Positions 1 through 10,690 of a stretch of DNA of 64,000 nt are shown here, piece after piece. Source of the stretch: Rhipicephalus microplus (taxonomy: Eukaryota > Arthropoda > Arachnida > Ixodida > Ixodidae); assembly GCF_043290135.1 (NCBI RefSeq), contig NC_134710.1, positions 204,684,192 to 204,748,191 on the forward strand. The letters run 5' to 3'. The notes beneath the pieces were generated by a model. The model was given only the letters and a program-made list of their open reading frames with translations, had not been told where the DNA came from and ran no database searches. Within the stretch, counting starts at the first letter, position 1, and the number at the start of each line of letters is the position of its first letter. Position numbers and translations under genes: made by a program.

Positions 1-740
1 GTATGGTTGATATTTTTAAGCTTGCCAGGAAAATATATATATGTGCTTCTTTATATATCCCCCACGTACACTGCAGCCGTTAGATGAACACCCAGGAAAG
101 GTACGCATGCCCGTTTTCAAACTATGATGTCGTTTTTCATAGAATCAAATGCTACACGAACGTACTTCTACGCCATGCAGCAGAATCTGAAAACTCGAAC
201 ACAGAATTGGCACCCGCAATTTTCTGGCTCACTGAGACAAGAGGGTAGATGCTCTTGGGACATGCAGTCAGCTTTCGGGAGAAGGTTTTCGCCGTTACTC
301 GCGTTTGCATTATTCAGGCTTCTGACTGCCTCCGAAATGGGAACGGTTCGAGACTGCTCCTTCTCTCTGTGCCTCAAAAAAATACTAACTGGTCACGCAA
401 GAGCTTTTGCCTCGGGGCCTTCGCTTACGTTTTGCTTTCTCGCCTCTGTATGAAGCGACTAAAACAATTCAGCTCGTTCTTGCGACGTGTCGACTGCAAA
501 ATATCCCCGTACCCAATTTCTCTTAACACGTCTGGTTGCACACGGGCGTTTAGAAGCTGTGGCATGGCCAATAATCACGCACAGTGCTCTTTCCATTTAT
601 CTCTCAATGTCTCTTTTTCCCCCTCTATTATGAATACCTGCAATCTTTTTTATGGACTCAAGCACGAGCTTGCCTAAACTGAGTGGACGGAGGAAGGGGT
701 GCGATGTCACTGCTTTCGCCATTTACAGTGGTTCACCACG
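1..740. other. Unassigned DNA, no supported gene
   Basis: Open frames at 124-453 and 249-677 (plus) overlap each other in different frames. They show no recognisable domain, repeat or signal peptide and do not look like exons. I see no element termini here. Nothing beyond unassigned DNA can be supported. Confidence 0.5.
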
Positions 741-944
741 CCGGTATCAATGATACGTCACAATTTTTTCGGATGTTAGCCTTGGGCACTCGCCATGTTG
801 CCTTCTTTTTTCACTGCTTGTAATTTCGTTAACTTGGAAACTGAAGTTCGTGTAATATGGCTTAATCGCCTGTGCTCGCGTGACTTCTGAATCTCGCTGA
901 GGGTTGTTTAGTGCCCCAATTTTCAAAATTCGACCTTCAGCATT

Positions 945-991
945 TCTCTCTCTCTCTCTCTCTCTCTCTAAATATATATATATATATATAT

Positions 992-1022
<31 letters not shown>
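945..1022. repeat. Compound microsatellite (CT)n(AT)n(GT)n
   Basis: Three dinucleotide tracts lie end to end: about 12 CT units, then about 11 AT units, then about 14 GT units. Reading frames crossing this stretch translate as Leu-Ser, Tyr-Ile and Cys-Val runs and are artefacts. Confidence 0.97.
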
Positions 1023-1023
<1 letters not shown>

Positions 1024-1219
1024 CAGAATGTCTCCCAGCTATCCTTACCGGGAGTTAAAAATATGCCGCCACACAAAATGGCAACGCGGTCAAATGCATG
1101 TTGCTCACTGTAGCCTGGAGTGAGTGTCAGAGTATTTTTATGTTCTGACTAGTTGCTTAATTAGGCCAATTTTTACCTAAGTGTAAATCAATCAAAACGG
1201 GCCTTGAATTTTTTTATGT

Positions 1220-1469
1220 CCCGCCACGGTGGTCCAGTGGCTAAGGTACTCAGCTGCTGACCCACAGGTCGCGGGATCAAATCCCGGCTGCGGTGGCTGG
1301 ACTTCCGATGGAGGCGGAAACGTTGTAGGCCCGTGTGCTCAGATTTGGGTCCACGTTAAAGAATTCCAGGTGGTCAAAGTTTTCGGAACCCTCCACTACG
1401 GCGTCTCTCATAATGATATGGTAGTTTTGGGAGGTTCAATCACACATATCAATCAATCATTTTTTGAAG
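1220..1469 (+). mobile_element. Ruka-type tRNA-derived SINE, full length
   Basis: The copy starts with the tRNA-like head: A-box region TGGTCCAGTGG and a B-box-like GGGATCAAATCCC. The conserved body follows (GTAGGCCCGTGTGCTCAG, then the TCTCATAATGATATGG block), and the copy ends in CACACATATC plus AATC repeats. It lies directly beside the 3' end of LINE-A, which runs the other way. No convincing target-site duplication is visible. Confidence 0.93.
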
Positions 1470-1831
1470 TAAAGTGAAGTGAACTTTATTGCCACATAGA
1501 TCAAAACTTGTTTAAACAACAAGGATGGTGGGATAAAAGCTGCATGTAGGCAGATTGACTACTCCCACTTCCCATTACAATAACAGCAGCAGCAGCAAAT
1601 ATAAACAAGCATTCTTACTTGCCACAATAGTAATATAGAAATGCACAAAGCAAAGTGATTAGAGAAGCATAAAAATCAGTACGGAACACCCATTTTCAAC
1701 AAACACATTCATTAAACAAACATTGGTAATCACAAAATTCGTTAATATATTGTCTTTTTAGAAATATGACGTACGTTGTCATCATGTAATGTGATGAGAC
1801 AGATGCTTTGGGTAGTTGGTGATTGAGAATC

Positions 1832-1906
1832 AACATATTTGCACAGCGCAAGACTACGAGTAGTTACGTCGTAACTACTCGTAGTCTTGCGCTGTGCAAA
1901 TATGTT
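1832..1906. repeat. Perfect 37-bp palindrome with 1-nt centre
   Basis: The left arm (1832-1868) and right arm (1870-1906) are exact reverse complements around a single T at 1869. The sequence lies in the C-terminal coding part of the LINE-A ORF2 relic. Beyond the arms, similarity falls off quickly. It may be a template-switch scar or an assembly foldback; the sequence alone cannot separate these. Confidence 0.97.
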
Positions 1907-2191
1907 CAGTCATCACGTAGTTTATATATGTTTAGTATTTTAGGAAGGCAGTAGAAAAGTGTTTGAAAACCGTAGTTTGTGTGTGGTCGCGCAACTGCTC
2001 AATGTTCATTGTGTCGGCTTAAGCGATACGATTGATTTATTGACAAGTTCGCGAAGTTACTCATATGAGTACTGCGCTTAATCGTTTCAAGTTTAAAAAA
2101 TTTATAAGCTGATACCCATAAGAGTGGTCAGCTCGGATAATTTTGAACTTCAAAATTAAGTCACGCATGTGTTCATTATAAGGTGCATCAG

Positions 2192-2207
2192 CAATAGCCC
2201 GTAGGGC
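2192..2207. repeat. Target-site duplication, left copy (Ruka at 2208)
   Basis: The 16-bp sequence CAATAGCCCGTAGGGC occurs here and again at 2440-2455, immediately flanking the SINE. It is part of the LINE-A coding sequence, which proves that Ruka inserted into LINE-A. Confidence 0.92.
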
Positions 2208-2439
2208 GCCCCGCCGCGGTGGTCTAGTGGCTAAGGTACTCGGCTGCTGACCCGCAGGGCGCGGGTTCGAATCCCGGCTGCGGCGGCTGCATTTCCGATG
2301 GAGGCGGAAATGTTGTAGGCCCGTGTGCTCAGATTTGGGTGCACGTTAAAGAACCCCAGGTGGTCTAAATTTCCGGAGCCCTCCACTACGGCGTCTCTCA
2401 TAATCATATAGTGGTTTTGGGATGTTAAACCCCACATAT
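2208..2439 (+). mobile_element. Ruka-type SINE inside LINE-A ORF2
   Basis: The tRNA-like head has canonical boxes (TGGTCTAGTGG and GGGTTCGAATCCC), followed by the conserved body and the AAACCCCACATATC end. It is flanked by a perfect 16-bp target-site duplication. The apparent minus-strand ORF over this segment is a property of the SINE family and recurs in other copies; it is not a gene. Confidence 0.97.
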
Positions 2440-5140
2440 CAATAGCCCGTAGGGCTCGCTTCTGTAGTGCGACTAGATGTTGTAATGATTTTTAGTGCTG
2501 TTTGACCAAACGAGGTGACAATAGCGCAGATGCTAGGCAAATAGTACAAAATATATCATAAGTTCCTGTTGTATTGGTACCAGTTTCTGGCATCTGTGTA
2601 GCATACCTAAGGCCTTGCAAAGCTTAGATTTTAAGTAATCAATATGGTGGTGCGAAGTTCCCATTTCATGAAAAATGACACCTCAAGTTTTAGCCGACGC
2701 AGAGTGTACTACTTTTGAGCCGTTTAGCGTAAAACACTACGTGAGATCGCAAAGCGTAGATTTTTGTCTAAAACGTACTGCTTTTGACTTGAGGCAATTG
2801 AGATGAAGTGAGTTTTTACCGACAAATTATATATTTTTCTGAGTACTTCATTAGCGAGATGTATAAGTTCATCATCCTTAGTTCCTGCAACGAAGAAACT
2901 GGTGTCATTCACGTAAATAGTGTAGTTAACTGAATCATTAACATTCACAATGTCATTTATATATATAACAAATAAATGTGAGCCCAGAATACTGTCCTGA
3001 GGCACACCCTGCCAAATAGGTTTTCATGAAGAGTAATTTCTATTCATTGATACGCATAGTTTTATATTGGTTATGTATTTTTTATATCTAGGGCAATTCC
3101 ACGTATGCGTTACGATTTACTTATCTTATAGGGCTGCTTCATTAATTCTGACAAAAGCTTTTGAGAAATCTAAAAACACTCCAGAGTTAGTTTCTTAGCC
3201 TCAATACTGCTCAAAATTATTTATTTTTTCTGAAGAAGGGTAGTTTCAGTTTAACAGCCTGATATGAACCCGTGTTGTGACGATGTTGTTACGGAATTCT
3301 TGTCAAAAAAGAGGTCATTCCGAGCAGAATAAATTTCTCTAAACCTTTCGAAAACTGAGGAAGAATCGATATCGCTCTGTAGTTGCTTAAATTATCTCTT
3401 TCAACACCTTTGTGTACCACAGTTACCCTTGCAACTTTCATCCGTTGTAGAAAAATGCCAGATGTTAATGCCTAGTTGTAAATGTGAGTGAGGCAAGGTG
3501 TGATCCGGTCAATAACATGAAAGATTGGTTTAAACTTTAGCCCATTCACACCCTCACTTTTGCTTCGCCTGAATTTTGAACACGTTTAGAATTTCATTAT
3601 CATCGGTTTCATATGAATAAACTGAAAGCGGGAGGGGGTTGGGTAAACAGGTCAGCGCATCTTGATCATGACTGCTTTCAGCCAATGATAAAAAATATTC
3701 GTTAAATTTATTTGCTTGAGCTTCATTTTTAAAGCTCTCGTTTCCTATTTCAAGCTCATTTGCACTGTAGGCGGGCCGCGATCGTGACAAGACATAATTC
3801 AGCCTATTCCACATGTGCTTTGCATCCACAGTGCCATCAAACATGGAATAATAATAGTTATGTTTGGCCTGATTAAGCAACTTAGTCAAGTGATTTCTGA
3901 ATGTTTTAAACTCTTTTAACATGTCAGGGTCACGAGTATACACAAATAAATGATACAAACTATTCTTTTTCTTTATCATTCCAGCTTAACAAGCCTATTT
4001 CTTCATGAAAGAGAGAATAAGACCGTGGATTAATGTCTTGAAAGTAAACATCTCTTTCTTCTGAGTGTTTTTGTTTAGTTTGTGTATCAGTAGTAAAAAA
4101 TATTGGCAAATGATAACTAATCGTATCACTAATCGTACCATGATATAGTAAATCAACAGTGTTTGTTAGAAATAAATCAATAGAGACGCTGTAGTGGCTG
4201 TAACGCGAGTTGGTGAAGCTATAACATTTGAGACACTGCATGAAAGAAGCAGGTTGAAAATTTCAATTCGTTTTCTAGATGAGGTGAGCATGTCGATGTT
4301 CAGATCTCCTCCTAGTACTAAAGTATAATTGTTTTCATTTACAAAACTAAAATATAATCTAAGAAGTGGAAAAAAATTATTGGTGCTGCCGTGAGGGGGT
4401 CTACAGACAACAGTAGTGAAGGTTTTTTTTTTCAGACTTCACGCACGTCATTTCAAAATATTCGCAGCTTCAAGACCACTCATCTACATACGCATAGGTG
4501 ACACTGGCTTTAACATATATGCCTACGCCACCGACCATCTTTCTCTATTCATTTGAACTGCATTTTACCCATCTATATCCATAACAACAACATCACTAGA
4601 GTAGAAAGTTTTTCTTAGCATAATGACCAAAAACTTCAATCCAATTTCATCAATGAAACTGCAGAATTCACCATTTTTACAACGCGCTGACTGAATATTC
4701 AAATCTAGAAAACTTGGAGTCGATACACGCCTATCTGCCATAATTGCAGTTAATTTACAAGGACTAGTATACTTTACAGCCATATTGGAGTCGAGCGTTG
4801 AAAGAAAAGTGGCAGGAACATAAGGTTAGTAATTAATGTACAAAAAAACAATTTTTGACGACATTGTTTCAAAGCAGAGCTTTTATGGCTGGTGCTCACA
4901 ACAACAACCCTATCACAGGGATAAATACTTTAACTTAAGGATGGTGCAGTATAAGCTATAAAGCGTTAGTAAATGGTACTGTTGAAAAAGGCTAGCGTAA
5001 TAATAGTACTCGAGCTTTGTTTAATCGGGCAAACTGTAGTACACGTGAATCAAGAATCAAATATAAGCTAAAATATACAAATTATAGGTAAATAAAATTA
5101 GCATGTCGAATAAACACGCATGTAATTATGCAGTGGCATG

Positions 5141-5545
5141 TTAAAAGAACCAAGGTGAGCCCAGAAGATTTGTGTGCCTAAGCTCTATTTTATCAATGAG
5201 CATAAGCAGAGTCAATCCCATCGGGAATACAGGACACTTAAGTAACTCTGTCCAAGTCAGCATCTCATTCAACGTGCAGAAGAGCCGATTGCTCGAATTT
5301 GCGCATGAGAACTTTCCGCTGTGCCACCCAAACAAACTTCCATCTATAGCGCATAGGTGTTCAATAATATAAACAGGACTGCTCGTCTGAGAGCCCAAAG
5401 TGCCAGTGTTTAACCGGACGTGTTGTGCTGCAGAGAAAAATGTGTCTCGTGCAGACCGAGTAGTAAACTTTATGATAACATTTGGTTTGTTCTTATCCTT
5501 AGTAAGAACACGATATACAACATCAGTATCATTTTCAGCGTACTT
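5141..5545 (-). pseudogene. LINE-A ORF1 remnant, FP-like C-terminal region
   Basis: The frame on the minus strand contains VIIKFTTRSARDTFFSAA and SSPVYIIEHLC. These resemble the C-terminal half of ORF1 proteins of arthropod CR1-type LINEs, which is related to the baculovirus FP-type nucleic-acid-binding fold. It lies upstream of ORF2 in the same orientation, as expected. Ruka interrupts it at 5546-5782. A few residues of ORF1 may remain at 5798-5827, where frames are already broken. The N-terminal half is absent. Confidence 0.7.
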
Positions 5546-5782
5546 TGCCCCACCGCGGTGGTCGTGGCTAAGGTACTCGGCTGCTGACCCGCATGTCGCG
5601 GGATCGAATTCCGGCTGCGGCGGCTGCATTTCCGATGGAGGTGGAAATGTTGTAGACCCATGTGCTCAGATTTGGGTGCCCGCGAAAAAACCCCAGGTGG
5701 TTGAAATTTCCGGAGCCCTCCACTACGGCGTCTCTTTTAACCATATGGTAATTTTGGGACGTTAAACCCCACATATCAATCA
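5546..5782 (+). mobile_element. Ruka-type SINE inside LINE-A ORF1
   Basis: Head, body and AAACCCCACATATC tail are all present. The flanks carry a 15-bp duplication with one mismatch: ATTTTCAGCGTACTT at 5531-5545 and ATTTTCAGCATACTT at 5783-5797. Two bases are missing from the A-box region, so it is probably not transcribed from its own promoter now. Confidence 0.95.
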
Positions 5783-5827
5783 ATTTTCAGCATACTTGTA
5801 TTAACGCAAAGTTGTCCAATGTTTGCA

Positions 5828-6305
5828 AAATGTCCGATGAGACAGTTTCGAGCTTTCTATCTGCTAATTATGGATGTTTTTTTTTCTAATTACCTATTTC
5901 GCGAAATACAAAAAAAAATGCCTCGATACACGTCCACTCGCGTGCTAGTGCGCACGATGATTCTAATGTTCCCTAACGTTCCGCGTACGAACGACCATAG
6001 CATTTGGCCGATTCTGCTGTCTCGACAGTGTCTTGAAGATGGTGGTGGCTTGTCGATGAATACGTTTTGCTATCGGCCACAAAAGCGATAACAGCTGCCT
6101 GCTTATGGCTCTCATGAATCTGTGCGAAGGAAGCGTTTCGTTCGTACGCGGAACGTTAGAGAGCACCACAATCAAGGCGTTCGGAGGCGTGCCAGGGGGT
6201 TGTACACGTGGCATTTTTCGTCTTCTGCGAGCATTTGTAGTTAGCTGACAAACACTAATAATTAACAGATATGATGTTCGATACTGTTTACTTGGACGCA
6301 TCGTC
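5828..6305. mobile_element. Foldback element with long imperfect terminal inverted repeats
   Basis: About 165 bp at the left (5828-5995) pairs with the reverse complement of 6138-6305. The innermost stretch is almost perfect (AACGTTCCGCGTACGAACG at 5975-5993 against its complement near 6139-6160). The outer parts are diverged but alignable (TATCTGCTAATTA against TATCTGTTAATTA). The middle, about 140 bp, is non-coding. No transposase and no clear target duplication are visible, so it is a non-autonomous foldback or MITE-type element at the 5' end of LINE-A. Confidence 0.75.
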
Positions 6306-6361
6306 AATGCGTGAGCGGCATATTTGATAACCTTTGCTGAAGATAGCTAGGGCACCTGCTA

Positions 6362-6365
<4 letters not shown>

Positions 6366-6448
<83 letters not shown>
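6366..6448. repeat. (TA)n microsatellite
   Basis: About 41 uninterrupted TA units. The plus-strand frame across it is an Ile-Tyr run and not a gene. Confidence 0.98.
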
Positions 6449-6451
<3 letters not shown>

Positions 6452-8325
6452 GGAGTAATAATTCAATGGGCCAGTTAGTCTTCGTGAAGGTATGGGATAC
6501 GGCACAACGGGAGCGTTGTCAACAAGAATAAATATATTTATTACAGATATATTTATATCTATTACAATGTTTGGTGCACTCTATCTTAGTGGTGCCGTTG
6601 TCACAATCTTTGCCACGCGCTTTTCAGTCTTCATATCGCGTCAAATCCAAGCGCTCAGTAGCTGAAAGCCTGACTGGCCATGGCGTACTTGAAATGTACT
6701 TTTCCTGGGCCTTCACTGGATGTTTTTTTTAATGATTAGGCGTCCAAAAACTTTTTGTTATTGGGGCGGGAAGTGTTTGGTAGTGCTCGCTTTCTGTGTT
6801 ATTGGCAGCTAATTTAGATGTCCACGTTGTCACCGATCAAATAGCACTACCACATTTGTGGTACCTAACGGCATAGGATAAACAGATACTAATGCGATGC
6901 ACCGAGAACTTGACTAGTTAAAAATACCTATAGCTCAATGGCGTCCAACTTAAAAAGTAAGTAATTGACTTTCTGACATGCGATCAAGAATCAGTGTTAA
7001 AATGTATACATCTTCACTTAATAAACAGTCTCTTTTTCAGTGTGTACGCGATTTTGGTCACGTCCACTTTTTATTATGAAGCGAGTCTTGATATCGCACA
7101 TTACCAGGCGCACGTCACTTGAAAAAACGCATCTGCACCGGACACACACGAATAAACACATAAAAAACCAAACATTGCACTAAAATACATTTAGAAAATT
7201 TCATGGTCAAGTGAAATACTCTATTTTCCCAAATGCTTGAGTTGCACATGACGCTTATCGTTTTCTTTCAAGAACTTATGATCCATACGAAATATTTTCT
7301 TTTGCGTACAGCACTGTCATGCGTACATACGTTCGATGTTTGATATACACGTTACATGCATATGCATTCAAAGTTCTATTCTCTTACCAAACTCTTTCAA
7401 TGTTTGATTTATCCAATTGTAGAAAAATCATCAGTAGTGAGAGCATCTGAGTAGGTGACTGGCCTGCTTCTCATACTGGGGAGCGAATCTGCATGAATCT
7501 GGCCTGATGAATCTAATTTAGCTTGTTCTTCGATTGAGGGAATTCATCTGAAGATTATTTGGGTCAGTTTGAGTGTGAGTGGCGGCATGTAGCAAAACAA
7601 CTTGGTTAGTTGGAGACCGGATGAGCCACGCTGAGCAGGGCTTCATTGGGTCTGAGAAGTAGCATGAATTAAATTTGTAATTTTACCTTAATAAACTTGA
7701 TAGATCTTGCTGATTTACGTTCCTTTTACAGCATAACTAGAGCTTTATCTTACAAAACAGATTTCTGCACATTTCTGCCACCGGTAGTCCACGCTGTATA
7801 AGTGTCAGTGCTTTAAAACAAGATCTTTTCATGCACAAACTTCAACAGACTGTCGACCAACTTTCATCGCGTTTCTGTTTTGTATTGCAATACAAAGCGT
7901 ATTGTCTGAGGCTGTCCAACCATGCAGTAGCTTCTCTACAATGCAAGTAAATTTTTAAAACAGAATTTTTTTACCTGGCGTCAGTCTTTTCCTATTGTTG
8001 TTGGGATGCCCACAACACTGGTTGGTAATGCGATGACAATTGTAGGGCCAGTGAAGGTCGAAAATCAGAACTATATACCGTTTTTGCAGGCTTCATTGGG
8101 TTTCGTTTAATAACAAAGCAAATACCATAGTCCTAGCTTGAAACACGCAAACCGTCAAATAAAGAATTATTATTGCCCCAGTCTCACCAGCTTTCTTTGT
8201 TCAGCTTGACAAACCACCGCACTCGACTAGAAAACTTGGTCTGATCCAGCATAATTGGCACGCCAGTGCTGTGAGACAAACTGTAGTGGTTGCATTCATG
8301 CCAAACATGCAAAAAAAAAATTACG
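6449..8325. other. Unassigned AT-rich DNA
   Basis: There is no open frame worth reporting, no RT, transposase or Gag similarity, and no obvious repeat structure by eye. It may be old intergenic or intronic sequence. Confidence 0.5.
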
Positions 8326-9045
8326 GTACCACACGAAATCAGTACCACACGAAAGCAAAACATGTCTTCGCAAAGGTAGTTAAGCGTTTATTGTGCATTT
8401 TGGAGCAGCTGCAACAAATTTCAAAATCATCTGAATAAAGTGAAGCAGCTTGAAACTTGTTGCGCACACCTCAAGTAGCAAGCACCCACGAAATTAGAAT
8501 ACAGAGGGTGAGCGCAGACTACCAACTGTCACAAGAAAAACGCAAAATACAAGCGCACAAGAAAACACAGGAGAAGCGCGTACAACTGTCACAATTTTTA
8601 CTTGGTCGTGTGTCAGCAGCGCGCTACTTTCTTGTACGCGGCCACGCCAGCGAGTGTAGCGAACTTCGTCCTCTCCCGAATGACGAGTCTTATTAGCGCG
8701 CGCACAGTAAACCACGCTCCGTAGAGACGACGACCTTTAGCGCGCGCTGAACGTGAGCCCGTCGCGCCATCTGGCTACTGATAACGAAAACACGTTCTTG
8801 TTTAAAAGCTGTGAGGACCGCCAAGTGGTGTCTAATGTATATAAACCCTCGCCAACGTACGCGCCGTGGCATAGTGGCCAGTGCTGCACGCTGCGGATCG
8901 AGAGGTATCTGGTTCGGCACCACGCAACAAAATTTTTCTTTTTTTATTGCATTCTGTTTGTCTATATTGCTCATGTCATATCCGTGATGGAAATACGTCA
9001 GCGGAGTCGCGGTGGACGCCGGAATAAAACACTTTTGTGTTAAAA
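8326..9045 (+). mobile_element. T2 composite repeat, fullest plus-strand copy
   Basis: This roughly 720-bp unit recurs at 10288-10690 (minus), 36300-36520, 42590-42705, 42903-43560 (minus) and 56730-57030. Its right half holds a TATA-like TATATAAA (8838-8845), then a tRNA-like stretch with an A-box (TGGCATAGTGG, 8867-8877) and a B-box (GGTTCGGCACC, 8911-8921). It ends in a conserved AAAACACTTTTGTGTT. The left half contains two blocks around CAACTGTCACAA. It has no coding capacity. I read it as a long tRNA-related retroposon or a non-autonomous composite; the family name is my own label. Confidence 0.7.
8838..8921 (+). promoter_or_regulatory. TATA-like box plus internal Pol III A/B boxes (T2)
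   Basis: TATATAAA lies 29 bp upstream of a TGGCATAGTGG A-box match. GGTTCGGCACC lies 34 bp further, a normal A-to-B spacing for tRNA-type promoters. Activity is inferred from the motifs only. Confidence 0.5.
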
Positions 9046-9857
9046 AGAACATGAGGAGTGCTTGAAAGAAGAGCGGGAGGTCTCAGCTGTTTTTCAATTC
9101 TGATTTGTGTTATGTGTTGCATATGGGACGTAGCAGTCAGCATGGATGCTTTCGTGAAGACAGACCTAACGATAAATCTTCTTCAATGTGGAGCTTGAGT
9201 GAATGCTGGCATGCAGTTTACGCATGAAGTCTCAAAGACATGGTCCAAAAGTTTCCTGAAGTCGACTGCCCTGCTTTTTACCCATGGCGTTTTTTTTTTT
9301 TTGATAGTGGCGCCGGACGCCTTTCTCACGTGGCTTCTGTTTCTGAGTCGTCGGCAGGCAGGCGAACGCATCGCAAGTGGTGCCATCGAGCGGTTCTTTA
9401 TAAGCGTGAGAAAAAAACAGAAGCAAAAATTACTTTCTGGTGTGAAGGAGACTTCCAAAAGTGTAAAAAATAGAATGTTAGGTTAAGAATATTTGGTTAC
9501 GACAAAATAAATCTACCAGCGAAGGTATTTTTGTTCGCACCAACAGGTGGAACGACGTTCCTATTGGGTGACATAAAAGGTCATACTTAAATAACTTTCA
9601 GAGCCAAATAAAAATGCAATACATTTTTTGGAGAAGAGCGTGCCTGTTACCGCTCATGTGACAACCAATCTTCTCATTTTCACCACATTCGAAAATTTTC
9701 GAGTATCTAGTAGACATTGGCTTCAAGGATAACTAAGACTACCAATGTGACCAAGAGAAGGATGATCAGCCTACATTGCACAGCATGTGATGTATTTTCT
9801 ATTTAAAGAAAAATGACTAAATGAAGCTACTCTAGTAGGAATATCCAGCAGTTCTCG
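9046..9857. other. Unassigned DNA
   Basis: Several short frames overlap on both strands at 9183-9486, with no recognisable domain. Nothing else is visible. Confidence 0.45.
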
Positions 9858-10065
9858 TCTTAAAACCACAATATGAGACGTTGTAGTAGAGGGCTAGGGG
9901 AAAAATAGACAGCTTTGTGTTTTTTAACGCATCCTGATATGGCACAATACACAGGCCTCTAGCATTTCTCCTCCACTGAAATGTGACCGCAACAGCCGGG
10001 ATTCAATCTGCAACCTTGTGCTCAGCAGTCGAGCACCTTAGTCTCTGATCCAGCGTGGTGGACTT
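9858..10065 (-). mobile_element. Old, diverged Ruka-type SINE
   Basis: On the minus strand the order is the same as in the young copies: a head with ACTAAGGTGCTCGACTGCTGA, a GAATCCCGGCTG B-box region, a CTAGAGGCCTGTGT body and a CCCTCTACTACAACGTCTCA block. Substitutions are spread throughout and the AATC tail is lost. It is one of the oldest copies here. Confidence 0.8.
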
Positions 10066-10287
10066 TGAGCAACTCTAAAAAGCTGATATTGACTTTTGGC
10101 AGAGAAAAAGTCATCTCTGCGACTATTTCTTACGTTAAATACAGTCAAACACGTCTGCCCTGAACTCTACTATGACGGAATAGCGAATAGAAAAAAGAAT
10201 GCGAGATGACCAGACTGCAGTTTCATTTTTTCTAGGTACAGCAAACGCCTCGTATTTTCGCGGTAGAACTTGCTTGATTCTACTGGC

Positions 10288-10690
10288 GTCATATTTATTT
10301 TTAACACAAAAGTGTTTTAGGCCGAAGTCCACCACGGTTTCGCTGACGTGTTTCCGTCACGGACATGACGTTGTGAAATGTGCACTAATTGCAAAGGAAA
10401 AAAAGCGTCAAAGAAAACTTCCTCAAAGGGATGTCAAACCAGGGGAGCTTGCGCTCCCCAGTGCGTGACACTAACCACTACGTCACAAAACGAGCCTTGT
10501 CGAACAAGTCAACGGTAAGCCATTGATATACTCATGTACCGCTATCTATCCTCAGAGCTCAGCAGCCTATAAATGTTTTGCCATCAGTAGCCAGATGGCA
10601 TGCCGAATGTGCGTTGCGCACGCGAGCTCTAAAAGTGGTCAGGCCGCACCACCCCACGCGTCGCTACTAGCGCGCGCCTCCGCATGGCGT
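10288..10690 (-). mobile_element. T2 composite repeat, right-half copy
   Basis: Reading on the minus strand, it contains the unit from the GTCGCGCCATCTGGCTACTGAT-like block through the tRNA-like centre to the AACACAAAAGTGTTTTA terminus at 10288. It lacks the left half. It is inverted relative to the copy at 8326-9045. Confidence 0.65.

Larger units (their letters stand above)
1900..4790 (-). pseudogene. LINE-A ORF2 relic (endonuclease and reverse transcriptase)
   Basis: ORF2 proteins nick target DNA and reverse-transcribe their own RNA there. The N-terminus (4783-4565) keeps the endonuclease start LNIQSAR, but the expected SETW-type acidic motif reads RKTF. At 4241-3960 the SDHLPI motif reads SYHLPI. 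The linker at 3979-3554 keeps the typical basic pattern (TKLLNQAKHNYYYS). RT motifs are visible at 3460-3330 (a YRAISILP-like stretch) and 3005-2890, where PQDSILGSHLFVIYIND matches the usual PQGSILGPLLF and the catalytic YADD reads YVND. Several frame changes separate these pieces. A Ruka copy splits the C-terminus between QKRALRAI and the ADAPYNEH-like continuation. It cannot encode an active enzyme. Confidence 0.85.
1470..5827 (-). mobile_element. LINE-A: near-complete CR1/L2/Jockey-type non-LTR retrotransposon, inactive
   Basis: On the minus strand, in order: an ORF1 remnant (5827-5141), a spacer, an endonuclease domain (about 4783-4000), a linker (about 3979-3554), a reverse transcriptase (about 3480-2700) and a C-terminal region reaching about 1900. 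A 3' UTR follows, with AATAAA near 1491 and ACTTC-type tail repeats near 1475. Ruka copies interrupt it at 2208-2439 and 5546-5782. A foldback element abuts its 5' end. Frames are broken at many points, so this is an old copy. The clade is inferred from the ORF1 type and RT wording, not from a tree. Confidence 0.85.

Noticed and set aside
124..677. Two overlapping plus-strand frames of 109 and 142 codons
   Set aside because: Different registers over the same DNA, no similarity to anything known, no exon signals.
2231..2437. Recurring 68-72 codon minus-strand frames containing MWGLTSQNHYMIMRDAV (2231, 5568, 26196, 60152)
   Set aside because: The same frame appears in every well-preserved Ruka copy; it reflects the SINE sequence and not a gene.
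6334..6531. Frames made of Ile-Tyr, Cys-Val or Leu-Ser-Ile-Tyr runs (also at 747-1123, 13366-13670, 26933-27139, 59851-60033)
   Set aside because: They are translations of microsatellites.
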